Shown one piece after another: positions 1 through 8,928 of a stretch of 64,000 nt of DNA. Below the pieces are notes generated by a model, which saw nothing but the letters and a program-made list of their open reading frames with translations, had not been told where the DNA came from and did not search any database. The translations under genes and the position numbers were made by a program. The first letter of the stretch is position 1. Each line of letters opens with the position of its first letter. The DNA comes from Ornithinimicrobium sp. CNJ-824 (GTDB taxonomy: Bacteria; Actinomycetota; Actinomycetes; Actinomycetales; Dermatophilaceae), in assembly GCF_001942405.1 (NCBI RefSeq), contig NZ_MKKA01000012.1:1-64000 (forward strand). Direction: 5' to 3'.

Positions 1-235
1 ACATGAAGCCGAGCATGATGATGGCCATCGCCGAGCCCATGAGCAGGGCCATGTAGACCCGCTCCTCGCTGAACGTCATGTGCGCCCAGGTCCAGGCGTT
101 GGTGTAGGTCAGCAGGAACATCGTCACCGTCGAGGTGGTGATCATCGCGGCGAAGATCAGGTACATCTTCCGCTCGTGCTTCTTGTGCTGGTCGTGGTCC
201 TGCTCGGACTGGCTGTGCTGGTCGTGCTGGGACAT
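1..235 (-). CDS. DUF305-type membrane protein, N-terminal part (runs off window)
   Basis: The reading frame enters from the left edge; only the first 78 codons are present. The start is ATG at 235-233, preceded by a strong GGAGGAAGG ribosome site. The N-terminus is rich in His, Gln and Asp (about residues 1-20). Two hydrophobic segments follow (about 24-43 and 60-78), with the MYLIFAAMITTSTVTMFLL and MALLMGSAMAIIMLGF patterns typical of the membrane region in front of DUF305 domains. Such proteins sit in copper-resistance loci, which fits the multicopper oxidase and SHOCT genes downstream on the same strand. The DUF305 domain itself would lie outside the window, so the family call is an inference. 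Confidence 0.55.
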   Translation of the reverse strand, partial: MSQHDQHSQSEQDHDQHKKHERKMYLIFAAMITTSTVTMFLLTYTNAWTWAHMTFSEERVYMALLMGSAMAIIMLGFM

Positions 236-292
236 CAGGGGATCCTTCCTCCAGGGGTGAGGGCGGGGGTATGACGTGAGGCTAGGACGCCC

Positions 293-535
293 TCAGCCGT
301 CCGGCTCCTCGAGCCGTCGGCGGCGGGTCTGGTAGTCCTGCTCGTCGATCTCGCCGCGGGCGTAGCGCTCGTCGAGGATCCGGCGTGCCGCGGACCGGCC
401 GCCGGAGGCGCTCGTCCGGCCGCCGCTGGAGCGGACCAGCAGCGCCACGACGGCGACGACGGCGACGAGCACCAGGAGCCACACCAGCAGCATCCAGATC
501 GACCCAGCGCCCATGCCCCATCCGTTGCCCATCAT
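293..535 (-). CDS. SHOCT-domain small membrane protein
   Basis: This is an 80-residue protein with Met/Gly/Trp-rich residues 1-12, one membrane helix at about 13-34, a short linker and a C-terminal SHOCT motif (ARRILDERYARGEIDEQDY). SHOCT domains are short C-terminal modules thought to help oligomerisation; the exact role is unknown. A tandem ATG start at 535-530 is preceded by GGAAGGAGAGG. It lies between the multicopper oxidase and the DUF305-type gene on the same strand, and a second SHOCT protein lies at 2121-2363, so it is probably part of the same metal-stress locus. Confidence 0.85.
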   Translation of the reverse strand: MMGNGWGMGAGSIWMLLVWLLVLVAVVAVVALLVRSSGGRTSASGGRSAARRILDERYARGEIDEQDYQTRRRRLEEPDG

Positions 536-580
536 CGTTCCTCTCCTTCCGGTGGCGGTCGTCGGCTCTCGCCCCGTGGG

Positions 581-2124
581 TCACCCGGCGACGATCGTGC
601 CCATCATGCCGAGGTCCTCGTGGTCCAGGATGTGGCAGTGGTAGACGGTCCGCCCACCGAAGTCGGCGAACCTGATCCGCACGGTGACGGTGCCGCCGGC
701 GGGGACGTTGACCACGTCCAGCCACAGCGGCTCCTCGGGGCGCCGTCCGTCCACGTCCATGACCTGCATGGGCCACACGTGCAGGTGGAAGGGGTGGTCC
801 AGCGGGCCCACGTTGCCGATGGTCCACTCCTCGACGGTGTCCAGCCGCACCTGCTGGTCGGTGCGGTCGGGGTCGAAGGACCGACCGTCGATGGTGAAGT
901 CCATCATCCCGCCCGGTCGGCGGCCCCCACCCCCGCCACCGGGGCCCCTGCCAGGACCACCGCGCCGCCCATCATCCCGCCCATGCCCATCTCCATGGTC
1001 AGCTCCCGGCGCCGGTCGACGTCGACGTCGCGCAGGTCGGCGAGGGGACCGTCCGGACCACCGGGGAGCCCACCGGCGACGCCTCCGTCGGACCCGCCGG
1101 CCGAGGACCCGCCCCGGTCGACCTCCAGGTGGGCCAGGACCCGTTCGGTGTCCTCCGGGCCGACCGCGCCGCCCATCATCCCGCCCATCATCTGGCCGCG
1201 GTCCACGGGCACGGCGACCAGCTCGGCCTGGCCCTCGGCCAGGTCCACGAGCAGGTCCATCCGGTTGCCCGGAGCCAGCACGACCTCATCCAGGCCCACC
1301 GGCGCAGGCAGCCGGCCCACGTTCCGGCCCACGACCTGCCCGTCGGTGCCCTCACCGCGCAGTCGCAGCGACAGGAAACGGGACGAGCAGGCGTTGACCA
1401 CCCGCCACCGCTCCCGCTCGCCCGCCCGGCCGCGCAGCCGGGGCTCCAGCTGCCCGTCGAGCAGGAGGAGCTCGCCCTCCCGGCCCATCATCCGCTCCGG
1501 CATCGAGGGACCCACGACGGAACCGTCCTCGGCCAGGGTGATGTCGGAGACGACCAGCACCCGCTCGCGGTCCACGGCCGGCGGGTCGTCCTCCTCGACG
1601 ACGATGGCGCCGTAGAGGCCGGCGAACAGCTGGTCGGCCACGCTGCCGTGGTGGTGGGGGTGATACCAGTACACCCCCGGCGGGTGGTCCTCGGGCAGCT
1701 GGTACTCGTACTGGTGCCTCTCCCCGGGCCCGACCTCGACGAAGACGTCGTCGCCCTTCCCCTCGGGGGTGACGTGCAAGCCGTGCACGTGCAGGTTGGT
1801 GACGTGGTCCAGCTGGTTGTCCAGCTCGATCCGCAGCAGGTCCCCGGGCCGCAGCCGCAGCGTCGGACCCGGCACGCCGCCGTTGTAGCCCATCGTGGTG
1901 GCCGACCGTCCGGCGACCTCGTGCGTGTCGAGCCGGGCCTGGAGCTGCACGTCCAGCCGGCCGTCGCTGCTGACCAGCGCCTCCGGCTCCACCAGCTCGC
2001 CCCCGGGATCGCCAGGAGCGCCCGGGGTCGTCAGCTCGCGCCACAGGCCGGTCCCGCCCGCGACCGCGCTCACCACGCCCGGACCGCCCAGGGTCAGGGC
2101 GGTCCGCCGGCTGACCGGCCTCAC
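581..2124 (-). CDS. multicopper oxidase, split by one frameshift
   Basis: This is a three-cupredoxin-type copper oxidase, probably exported by a Tat-like signal (SRRTALTLGG at about residues 4-13) and acting on Cu(I) or phenols outside the membrane. The first domain carries copper ligands LHVHGLHV and YWYHPHHHGS; the last carries HPFHLHVWP and YHCHILDHEDLGMMG. The start is GTG at 2124, overlapping the stop of the SHOCT gene (GTGA). The frame stops at 904 and the last 108 residues lie in another frame from 907. One lost base in the C/G runs near 925-945 explains this, because 1544 bases plus one gives 515 codons. A genuine two-chain enzyme joined by ATGA coupling is the less likely alternative. 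The linker is unusually rich in Met-Gly-Gly-Met. Confidence 0.85.
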
Positions 2125-2363
2125 GGTCCGTCCTCCCCCCGGGCCAGCACGGCCCGACGCTCCTCGTACTCCTGCGTGCTCAGCTCCCCGGCCGCATACC
2201 GCTCGTCCAGGATCTCCCGCGCCCGGGAACGGGAGGCGGGGGGTGCCGACCCCTCGGAGGCATCCGTCAGGCCACCGACCAGCACGCGCACGGCGGTGTA
2301 GCCGAGCAGCGCGACCCCGACGACCAGCAGGACGATCCAGAACCACACCATGGGTCCCATCAT
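2121..2363 (-). CDS. SHOCT-domain small membrane protein
   Basis: This is an 80-residue protein with one membrane helix (about 6-28) and a C-terminal SHOCT motif (AREILDERYAAGELSTQEY). It starts at a tandem ATG (2363) after GGCAGGAG and overlaps the multicopper oxidase start by four bases, so the two are translationally coupled. It resembles the 293-535 protein in length and layout, probably through an old duplication. Its role is unknown; the setting suggests it assists the oxidase or a metal-stress response. Confidence 0.85.
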   Translation of the reverse strand: MMGPMVWFWIVLLVVGVALLGYTAVRVLVGGLTDASEGSAPPASRSRAREILDERYAAGELSTQEYEERRAVLARGEDGP

Positions 2364-2390
2364 GCTCCTGCCGGGCCGGTGCGGACCGTG

Positions 2391-3430
2391 TCAGGTGAGC
2401 CACAACGGCGCCAGCCACCCGGTGAGGCACGCGGACACGAGCAGCGTCCCGACGACGAGGGCGACGACGCGCCAGCGGGCCACGACGAGCATCCCGGTCA
2501 GGCCCCGACGCTCGTGCCGGCCCCGGTGATGAGGAACGCCAGCGCCGGACCGGCCCCCATGCCACCGTCCATCAATGAGGCGACCAACGGCAGCGACCCG
2601 TCCGTGTTGAGGTAGACCGGCACGCCGAGCAGCGCCGCCAGCGGGACCGCCGTGAGCGCGTTGCCGTCGCCCAGGTGCTGCTCGAAGAACGACGACGGGA
2701 CGAGCTCGACGACCAGGTAGCCCAGGGTGGCGAACGCCAGGAAGTAGACCGTCAGCCGCCGGCCGTTGGCCAGCACCACCCGGCCGAACTCCCGGTGCCG
2801 GTCCGACGGCGGGGCCTCGACCTCGTCGTTGGCGCAGGTCGGTGCGCCACCGCCCTCGAGGAGGTATGCCGTCGCGCCCGTCGGCGCGTCGGGTGCCCCG
2901 CACCCTGCACCGCCGCCCCCCACCAGTGCCGGCTCCGGCACCTCAACCTCCCTCCGCGCCGGCGAGGACGCCACCACCCTCGCCTGGCCGGTCAGCCAGC
3001 CGTGCCGCTCCAGCACCCACGCGGCGGTCCCGCCCAGCAGGCCCACACCGACCGCGGCGAGGAGGAAGGTCGTGGCGAAGGCCGGCCCGAAGAGCCCGAC
3101 TGACCAGGCGTACTCGCCGGGGCTGGTCAGCGGGGAGGAGGCCAGGAACGCGACCACCGGGGCCCACGGGACGGAGGCCGCCAGCGACCCGAGGACCACA
3201 GCCATCGTGCCGCAGGAGCAGAAGGGCGTCAGTGCACCCAGGGCCACGGCGCCCAGAACCGCGATCGGCGTGCTGCGCCGCAGCCATCCGCCCAGGCGGT
3301 CGGTGCCGACGTAGACCTGGATGGCCGAGGCCAGCAGGACGCTGAGCACGAGGTAGGGCCAGGTCGCCTCGACCGTGTCGAGGACCCGCTCGAGGACCCG
3401 CAGGAGAAGATGGGAGGAGGTGGTGGACAT
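2391..3430 (-). CDS. YraQ/DUF318-type permease, one frameshift near 2500
   Basis: This is a polytopic membrane permease of the YraQ/SO_0444/ArsP superfamily, with the hallmark TPFCSCGT motif at about residues 68-75 and a second half containing VYLNTDGSLPLV and ITGAGTSVG. A Cys-containing cytoplasmic loop (about 150-200) may bind metal. The start is ATG at 3430 after AAAGGAGCC. The frame stops prematurely at 2498. Adding one C in the GGGGCC run joins it to the conserved tail LTGMLVVARWRVVALVVG and a stop at 2391 (346 residues). It is divergent from an ArsR gene across a palindromic operator, so efflux of a metal or metalloid under ArsR repression is the likely role. The substrate is not readable from sequence. 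Confidence 0.75.
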
Positions 3431-3443
3431 CGAGGCTCCTTTG

Positions 3444-3480
3444 CATAGATGTCTATCTAATGATTAGATGACTGTCTATG
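3444..3480. promoter_or_regulatory. ArsR-type operator between permease and arsR
   Basis: The 47-base gap between divergent genes holds a perfect inverted repeat ATCTAAT-G-ATTAGAT (3455-3469), flanked by outer arms CATAGA (3444-3449) and TCTATG (3475-3480). It is strikingly AT-rich in this genome. The repeat is centred between the two starts and its right arm overlaps the arsR ATG, as expected for a site that represses both genes. The identity of the binding protein is inferred from position. Confidence 0.75.
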
Positions 3481-3855
3481 AAAGGCCTCGCGGTGTCAAC
3501 TTCTTCCCCTGCCGAGCAGCTGCGCGAGCTGTGCTGCTCGCCGGTGCTGGCCGGTGAGCTGGACGGACCCGAGGCCGACCTGCTCGCGCGCACCCTGCGG
3601 ACCCTGGGCGACCCGGTGCGGCTGCGCATCCTGGGCCGGATCCGGACCAGCGACGGGGCCCGGACGACGACGAAGGAGCTCGCCGACCACCTCGGGCTGA
3701 CCCAGCCGACCGTCTCCCACCACCTCGGCGTCCTGCACGACACCGGGTTCCTCACCCGCAGCCGCGACGGGCGCCAGACCTGGTACGTCATCGAACCGAC
3801 GGCCTTCGAGTCCCTGCAGCAGCTGCTAGACCCCGCGCCCGCCGCCGGAGGGTAG
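3478..3855 (+). CDS. ArsR/SmtB-family metalloregulator
   Basis: This is a 125-residue winged-helix repressor. The HTH is visible at about residues 62-90 (TTTKELADHLGLTQPTVSHHLGVL), followed by the wing (TRSRDGRQTWYVI). A Cys pair near the N-terminus (LRELCCSPV) resembles the thiol ligands of arsenic- or soft-metal-sensing ArsR proteins. ATG 3478 has no ribosome site and lies on the operator, so the message may be leaderless; GTG 3493 is an alternative. It faces the YraQ-type permease and the copper oxidase genes and probably controls them. The effector could be arsenite, antimonite or a divalent metal. Confidence 0.85.
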   Translation: MKGLAVSTSSPAEQLRELCCSPVLAGELDGPEADLLARTLRTLGDPVRLRILGRIRTSDGARTTTKELADHLGLTQPTVSHHLGVLHDTGFLTRSRDGRQTWYVIEPTAFESLQQLLDPAPAAGG

Positions 3856-3952
3856 ACGGCCAGGACTCGTCGTGGTCCCGTCCCGTTGCCGTGAGCGTCG
3901 GCCAACCGCTTTACTTGACCCACCAGCACCTCCGGTGCGAGAGAGGTGGCTC

Positions 3953-4579
3953 ATGCGCCCATACCCAGCAGCTCCTCGGCGGTTCCTCGCCGCCACGACC
4001 GCGGCCCTGGTCGTGCTCCTGACCGCCTGCGGTGGGGACGACGACGCCGGCGAGGCCGGGGTGGAGGAGGACCAGCCGGTGGCGGCGGCCGAGACGGACC
4101 CGTCGGACGAGGAGATGGACGTTGAGGAGGTTGCGGCCCAGCAGCAGACGGACGAGGCCGCTGCCGGTGAGGCGGCCGAGGCGACCAGGATCTGCGACGC
4201 ACTCACCGCGGTGGACCCCGACACGGCCTTCGCCGACCTGACGTTCAGCCCGCCCGAGCCCGGCGACGGGGTCACCTCCTGCCGGATGTCCCTGACGAAC
4301 GCCGAGGGGGAGGGGCTGGCCGCCGCCCTCGACCAGAACGACCTCTTCTCGGTCTACCAGGAGCAGTACGCCGAGGACGAGGACCTCTACCGCGAGCTCG
4401 ACGGGCTGGGGGAGGAGGCCTTCATCCTCAACAACTCCCAGCTGCACGTGCGGCAGGGTCAGGAACGGTGGATGGTCAGCCTGCAGGCGATCGTCTTCGG
4501 TGACGACCCGGCGGTGCCGGACGCCGACGCGACCGAGGCGGGCCTCACCGAGATCGCACGCAGCCTGCTCAGCCAGTAG
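3953..4579 (+). CDS. hypothetical lipoprotein
   Basis: This is a 208-residue protein with a lipoprotein signal ending in lipobox LTAC (Cys at about 26). A long acidic, low-complexity stretch (about 28-75) is followed by a compact domain with two Cys (ICDAL and TSCRMSL) that could form a disulphide. The layout resembles DUF3558-type actinobacterial lipoproteins, but I do not recognise a family with certainty. ATG 3953 follows GAGAGG. It lies five bases ahead of the MFS gene and is probably co-transcribed with it. Confidence 0.7.
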   Translation: MRPYPAAPRRFLAATTAALVVLLTACGGDDDAGEAGVEEDQPVAAAETDPSDEEMDVEEVAAQQQTDEAAAGEAAEATRICDALTAVDPDTAFADLTFSPPEPGDGVTSCRMSLTNAEGEGLAAALDQNDLFSVYQEQYAEDEDLYRELDGLGEEAFILNNSQLHVRQGQERWMVSLQAIVFGDDPAVPDADATEAGLTEIARSLLSQ

Positions 4580-4583
4580 GACC

Positions 4584-5772
4584 GTGCCGGGGCACGCCCG
4601 CGGCAGCACGGCATACCGACGTCTCCTCGCCGCCCTCGTGCTGGCGGGGGTGGCCACCTTCGCCCAGCTCTACTCGCCCCAGGGCGTGCTCCCGCAGATC
4701 GCCGACGACCTGGGCGCCACCGCCCACCGGGCCGCGCTCGCGGTGTCCGCCGCCACCCTCGGCCTCGCGCTCGCGGTCGTGCCCTGGTCGTTCGTGGGGG
4801 ACCGCTACGGGCGCCTGCGGGCGATGGTCGCGGCCGTCGTCGGCGCGACCGTCCTGGGCCTGGCGGCGGCGTGGGCGCCCACCTTCGAGCTGGTCCTGCT
4901 GGCCCGCCTCCTCGAGGGCGCCTTCCTGGGCGGGGTGCCGGTGCTGGCGATGGCCTACCTCAACGACGAGGTCGACGCACGGTCGGCCTCGGTGGCCGCC
5001 GGCTGGTTCGTCGGCGGGACGACGGTCGGTGGGCTGCTCGGCCGGGTCGTGGCCACCCCGGTCGCCGACCTGACCTCGTGGCGCGTGGGGATGACGGCCG
5101 TCTCGGCGATGGCCGCGGCCGCCGCCGTCGGCTTCGTCCTGCTGGCCCCGCGCGAACGCCGTTTCGTCCGGGTCCGCGGCGAGAGCTTCCTCGACCGGAC
5201 GACGGGTGCTGACCAACCTGCAGGACCGGGCCCTCCTGGGCCTCTACATCGTCGCCTTCCTGCTCATGGGCGGGTTCGTCGCCGTCTACAACTACCTGGC
5301 CTTCCGCCTCGTGGCCGCGCCCTACCTGCTGCCGGCCTGGGCGGTCGGGCTCGTGTTCCTCGCCTACCTGGCGGGCACCGTCTCCGCGCCGCGGGCGGGG
5401 GTCCTGGCCGCCCGTCACAGCAGGTATGCCGTGCTCGTCGCCTCCGTGCTCGTCATGCTGGCCGGCCTGCTCGCCACGCTGACCGGGCCGCTGTGGCTGG
5501 TGCTGCTCGGCCTGGTCGTGATGACGGCCGGCTTCTTCGGCGCCCACGCGGTGGCCTCCGGGTGGGCGGGGGCCCGGGCGGTGACCGCGAGGGCCCAGTC
5601 GACAGGGCTGTACAACCTGGCCTACTACGGCGGGTCCAGCCTGCTGGGCTGGGCCGGCGGCCTGGCCCTCGAGGCGAGGGGCTGGACCGGGGTGGTCGGC
5701 TTCGTGGCGGTGGCGATCCTGCTGTCCCTGGTGGTTCTCCGGTTGCTCGTGGGACGAGCGGGAGTAGCGTGA
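4584..5772 (+). CDS. MFS transporter (YnfM-like), frameshifted
   Basis: This is a 12-helix major facilitator. The first half (GTG 4584) shows the RY/DRYGRLR loop between helices 2 and 3 and GRLLEGAFLGG-like helix packing. The second half (from about 5206) contains FLLMGGFVAVYNYLAFRL and GFFGAHAVASGW, typical of the YnfM/AraJ-like branch that exports small organic molecules. The two halves are in different frames, with the break at about 5165-5210. The shift needs one extra base or two lost bases; two lost G/C bases would fit the pattern elsewhere and give 396 residues. The start codon follows a weak TAGGACC. The substrate is unknown. Confidence 0.75.
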
Positions 5773-5810
5773 CTGCGACCGGTCCGTGACGAGGGGAAGA
5801 GGATCCCGCC

Positions 5811-7433
5811 ATGAGCCACCAACCACCGCAGGTCCCCGGCGACCACCTGCACCGGTTCGCACCCGACCCGGACCGAGGGGCGGAGATCGAGCAGAAGTCC
5901 CCCGGCGAGCGGGACCCGGGCCTGGAGCCCCGTGCCAACACGGTCCGCTGGGGCGGCCTGGCGGCCGGTCTTGTCGCCGCCCTCGCCATCTACCTGCTCA
6001 TGGGGGACGTGGCGCACCCGGCCAAGCTGACCGCCGCCGTCGCCGTGCTCATGGGCATCTGGTGGATGACCGAGGCCCTCCCGATCCCGGCGACCGCCCT
6101 GGTGCCCCTCGTGGTGTTCCCGGTCCTGGGGGAGGCCAGCGTCAACGACGTCGGCGCGTCCTACGGCAACAACATCATCTTCCTCTTCATGGGCGGGTTC
6201 ATGCTCGCCCTGGCGATGCAGCGGTGGAACCTGCACCGCCGCATCGCCTTGGTCACCGTGCGGGCGATGGGCACCAACCCGGCGATGGTGGTGGCCGGCT
6301 TCATGATCGCCACCGGCTTCCTGTCCATGTGGGTCTCCAACACCGCCACCGCCGTCATGATGCTGCCCATCGGCGTCTCGGTGCTCATGCTCGTGACCAC
6401 GCTCGGCGAGAAGGTCGGCGAGCCGGCCGCGGCCGGTGCCGAGGGGGGCGAGCCCGACCTGCAGTCGGAGGCGGTCAAGGACGCCGTCATCGAGTCCAAC
6501 TTCGGCACCGCCCTCATGCTCGGCATCGCCTACGCCGCCTCGATCGGCTCCCTGGGCACCATCATCGGCACGCCGCCGAACACGCTGATGGTCGGCTACC
6601 TCGCCGAGAACCACGACATCGATGTCGGCTTCGGCCAGTGGATGCTGGTCGGCGTCCCGCTCGCGGTGGTCTTCCTCGTGATCGCCTGGTTCCTGCTGAC
6701 CAAGGTGATCTTCAAGCCCGAGATCGACGAGATCCCCGGCGGCCGCGAGCTCATGGACGAGGAGGTCGCCAAGCTGGGCGGCATGTCCCAGGGCGAGATC
6801 CGGGTGCTGGCCCTGTTCGTCCTCGCCGCGCTGGCCTGGGTGACCGTGCCGCTGATCTGGGAGGAGCCGCCGATCAGCGACGCCGGCATCGCGATGGCCG
6901 TGGCGCTCCTGCTCTTCCTGCTGCCCGCCGGTGCCGCCCGCGGCGTGCGCCTGCTCGACTGGGAGAGCGCGGTAGAGCTCCCGTGGGGCGTGCTGCTCCT
7001 CTTCGGCGGCGGGCTGGCGTTGTCCGCCCAGTTCGGCGCCTCCGGCCTGACCGAGTGGATCGGCGGCCAGGCCGAGGGCCTCGGCGGTCTGCCGGTCGTG
7101 CTGCTCGTCGTGGTCTTCGCCGCCGGGATCATCTTCCTCACCGAGCTGACGAGCAACACCGCGACGGCGGCCACCTTCCTGCCCGTGGCCGGCGGCGTCG
7201 CCCTCGGGATCGGGGTCGACCCGATGCTGCTGGTCATCCCGGTGGCGCTGGCCGCCACGTGCGCGTTCATGCTGCCGGTGGCCACCCCGCCCAACGCCAT
7301 CGCGTTCGGCTCCGGCTACGTCACCATCCCCCAGATGATGAAGGGTGGCCTCTGGCTCAACCTCATCGGCATCGTCCTGGTGACCATCACGGTGATGACG
7401 CTGGCGGTCTGGGTGTTCTCGATCGTCTACTGA
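5811..7433 (+). CDS. DASS/SLC13-family anion symporter
   Basis: This is a 540-residue membrane protein of the divalent anion:sodium symporter family. Both signature SNT repeats are visible, SNTATAVMMLP (about 179-189) and TSNTATAATFLP (about 445-456), plus the matching GTPPNTL and ATPPNAIAFGSGY loops. A 45-residue hydrophilic N-terminus precedes the first helix. Members carry dicarboxylates, citrate, sulfate or similar anions with sodium; the substrate cannot be read here. ATG 5811 follows GGGGAAGAGGA. It may be co-transcribed with the MFS gene 38 bases upstream. Confidence 0.9.
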   Translation: MSHQPPQVPGDHLHRFAPDPDRGAEIEQKSPGERDPGLEPRANTVRWGGLAAGLVAALAIYLLMGDVAHPAKLTAAVAVLMGIWWMTEALPIPATALVPLVVFPVLGEASVNDVGASYGNNIIFLFMGGFMLALAMQRWNLHRRIALVTVRAMGTNPAMVVAGFMIATGFLSMWVSNTATAVMMLPIGVSVLMLVTTLGEKVGEPAAAGAEGGEPDLQSEAVKDAVIESNFGTALMLGIAYAASIGSLGTIIGTPPNTLMVGYLAENHDIDVGFGQWMLVGVPLAVVFLVIAWFLLTKVIFKPEIDEIPGGRELMDEEVAKLGGMSQGEIRVLALFVLAALAWVTVPLIWEEPPISDAGIAMAVALLLFLLPAGAARGVRLLDWESAVELPWGVLLLFGGGLALSAQFGASGLTEWIGGQAEGLGGLPVVLLVVVFAAGIIFLTELTSNTATAATFLPVAGGVALGIGVDPMLLVIPVALAATCAFMLPVATPPNAIAFGSGYVTIPQMMKGGLWLNLIGIVLVTITVMTLAVWVFSIVY

Positions 7434-7463
7434 CCGGACCGCAGCCTTTGGGAGGATGGAGCC

Positions 7464-7619
7464 ATGAAGACGCTCATCGTCGCCCTGCTCATCCTCTGGC
7501 TCGTGCTCTCCGTCCTCGGCGCCCTGCTCGAGGGGCTCTTCTGGCTCCTGGTGATCGGTGTCATCGCGTTCCTGGCCACCGCCGCCTGGGGATGGTTCAA
7601 GCTGCGCAGCACGCCCTGA
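7464..7619 (+). CDS. small membrane protein (51 residues)
   Basis: This is a 51-residue, almost entirely hydrophobic protein (two possible helices at about 3-22 and 25-44) with a basic tail (WFKLRSTP). A strong ribosome site GGGAGGATGGAGCC precedes ATG 7464, and a hairpin terminator follows 11 bases after the stop. It lies 30 bases after the DASS transporter and is probably the last gene of that operon. The family is not recognised. Confidence 0.65.
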   Translation: MKTLIVALLILWLVLSVLGALLEGLFWLLVIGVIAFLATAAWGWFKLRSTP

Positions 7620-7630
7620 GGACGGAGGCA

Positions 7631-7663
7631 GACGGGCCCCGGCGGTTTCCCGCCGGGCCCGTC
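7631..7663 (+). terminator. GC-rich hairpin after the DASS operon
   Basis: GACGGGCCCCGGCGG pairs with CCGCCGGGCCCGTC around a TTTC loop, with one bulged C. There is no T-tract, as is usual in high-GC actinobacteria. It separates the DASS operon from the riboswitch-controlled terC gene. Confidence 0.7.
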
Positions 7664-7684
7664 CTGCCGTACCATCGTCGCCAG

Positions 7685-7776
7685 CGAGGGGAGTACTTCC
7701 CAGCGCCGCTCCGGTCACTACGTCACCCCAGGGGTGTCCCGGACGGCGGCCCGTGGCCCGGGTGAAGGAGACCTCG
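7685..7776 (+). ncRNA. yybP-ykoY manganese riboswitch
   Basis: The leader of terC contains the hallmark GGGGAGTA near its 5' end (7688-7695), the internal CCGGTCACTACGTC segment, and the 3' GTGAAGGAGACCTCG. CGAGG at 7685-7689 pairs with CCTCG at 7772-7776 to close P1. This class binds Mn2+ and often controls TerC/Alx or MntP-type exporters, which matches the gene that follows. Whether it acts on transcription or translation cannot be told; no clear terminator lies between the aptamer and the ATG at 7816. Confidence 0.88.
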
Positions 7777-7815
7777 ATCCGATCGACCTGATCTGACCGA
7801 GAGGCCCTTCCCCTG

Positions 7816-8928
7816 ATGCTGACCATCCCCGCTGCCGCCGTGCCGTCGGCCATCTCCACCGTCGCCACCCCCGGCCTATGGGCCGTCACCGTGACCGCCG
7901 TGCTGGCCCTGCTCGCGCTGGACTTCGCCCTGACCCGCACGCCCCACGAGGTGTCGATGCGGGAGGCGGTGGGCTGGAGCGTGTTCTACATCGCCCTCCC
8001 GCTGGCCTTCGGCGCCTACGTCTGGACCCGCTTCGGCTCCACCACGGGGCTGGAGTACCTCACCGGCTACCTCGTCGAGAAGTCCCTGTCCGTGGACAAC
8101 CTGTTCGTCTTCATGCTCCTGCTGTCGGCCTTCGCCGTGCACAAGGAGCTGCAGCAGCGGGTCCTGCTCTTCGGCATCGCCGCCGCCCTGGTGCTGCGGG
8201 CCGTCTTCATCGCCCTTGGGGCGGCCGTGCTGGCCAACTTCACCTGGGCCTTCCTGCTCTTCGGGGTCATCCTGCTGGCCACGGCGGTCAAGGTCCTGCG
8301 CGACCAGCTCAGCGGGGGAAGCCACGACCTCGACGTGTCGTCGATGCGCTCCGTCCGGCTGATCCGCCGGTTCGTCCCCGTCACCGAGGACTACCGCGGC
8401 ACCCGGCTGGTCGTGCGGGAGGCCGGCCGGCGGGCGCTCACCCCCCTGGCCGTGGTCGTGGTGGCGATCTTCGCCACCGACATCGTCTTCGCCGTCGACT
8501 CGGTGCCGGCCGTCTACGGCATCACCGGCGACCCGTTCCTCGTCTTCGCCACCAACGCGTTCGCGCTCCTGGGCCTGCGCGCGCTCTACTTCGTGCTCCA
8601 GGGCGCGCTGAGCAAGCTCGTGCACCTCGGCTACGGCCTGGCGGCGATCCTGGGCTTCATCGGCGTCAAGCTGGTGCTGCACTGGGCGCACGGCCTCTGG
8701 CCCGGCGTCCCCGAGGTGCCGACCCTGGCCTCGCTCCTGGTCATCGTCGGCGTGCTCGCCCTCGTCACCGTCACGAGCCTGTACGCCACCCGGGGCGGGG
8801 GAGACCCCGTCGGCTCGGCCCACCTGGCCCACCTGGGCACGCCCACCGAGGAGGGCTCCGACGTGCCGGCGGAGGAGGCGGACCGTTCCGTGGACACCCG
8901 GCCCGGACACCCGTCGGACCGGGCCTGA
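7816..8928 (+). CDS. TerC/Alx-family membrane protein
   Basis: This is a 370-residue integral membrane protein. TerC hallmarks are EKSLSVDNLFVF (about 93-104) and FATDIVFAVDSVPAVYGITGDPFLVFATNAFALLGLRALYF (about 218-258); the acidic residues in the helices are the presumed metal site. The last 45 residues are hydrophilic. TerC/Alx proteins export Mn2+, in some bacteria during co-translational metallation of exported enzymes. The manganese riboswitch upstream supports that role here. No ter genes flank it; the TelA-containing cluster lies 40 kb away. Confidence 0.9.
   Translation: MLTIPAAAVPSAISTVATPGLWAVTVTAVLALLALDFALTRTPHEVSMREAVGWSVFYIALPLAFGAYVWTRFGSTTGLEYLTGYLVEKSLSVDNLFVFMLLLSAFAVHKELQQRVLLFGIAAALVLRAVFIALGAAVLANFTWAFLLFGVILLATAVKVLRDQLSGGSHDLDVSSMRSVRLIRRFVPVTEDYRGTRLVVREAGRRALTPLAVVVVAIFATDIVFAVDSVPAVYGITGDPFLVFATNAFALLGLRALYFVLQGALSKLVHLGYGLAAILGFIGVKLVLHWAHGLWPGVPEVPTLASLLVIVGVLALVTVTSLYATRGGGDPVGSAHLAHLGTPTEEGSDVPAEEADRSVDTRPGHPSDRA

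Noticed and set aside
581-2124. A natural two-subunit multicopper oxidase joined by ATGA
   Set aside because: The spacing could be read that way, but the same one-base loss recurs in many unrelated genes here and one restored base gives a standard single chain.
5625-7940. 771-codon open frame on the minus strand opposite the DASS transporter
   Set aside because: It mirrors the codon structure of the transporter gene, has His/Glu/Gly/Gln-rich low-complexity text without domains, and the plus strand has a clear SLC13 protein with a ribosome site.
7816-8928. terC as part of a tellurite-resistance cluster with telA
   Set aside because: The two are about 48 kb apart, and the Mn2+ riboswitch gives terC its own separate control.
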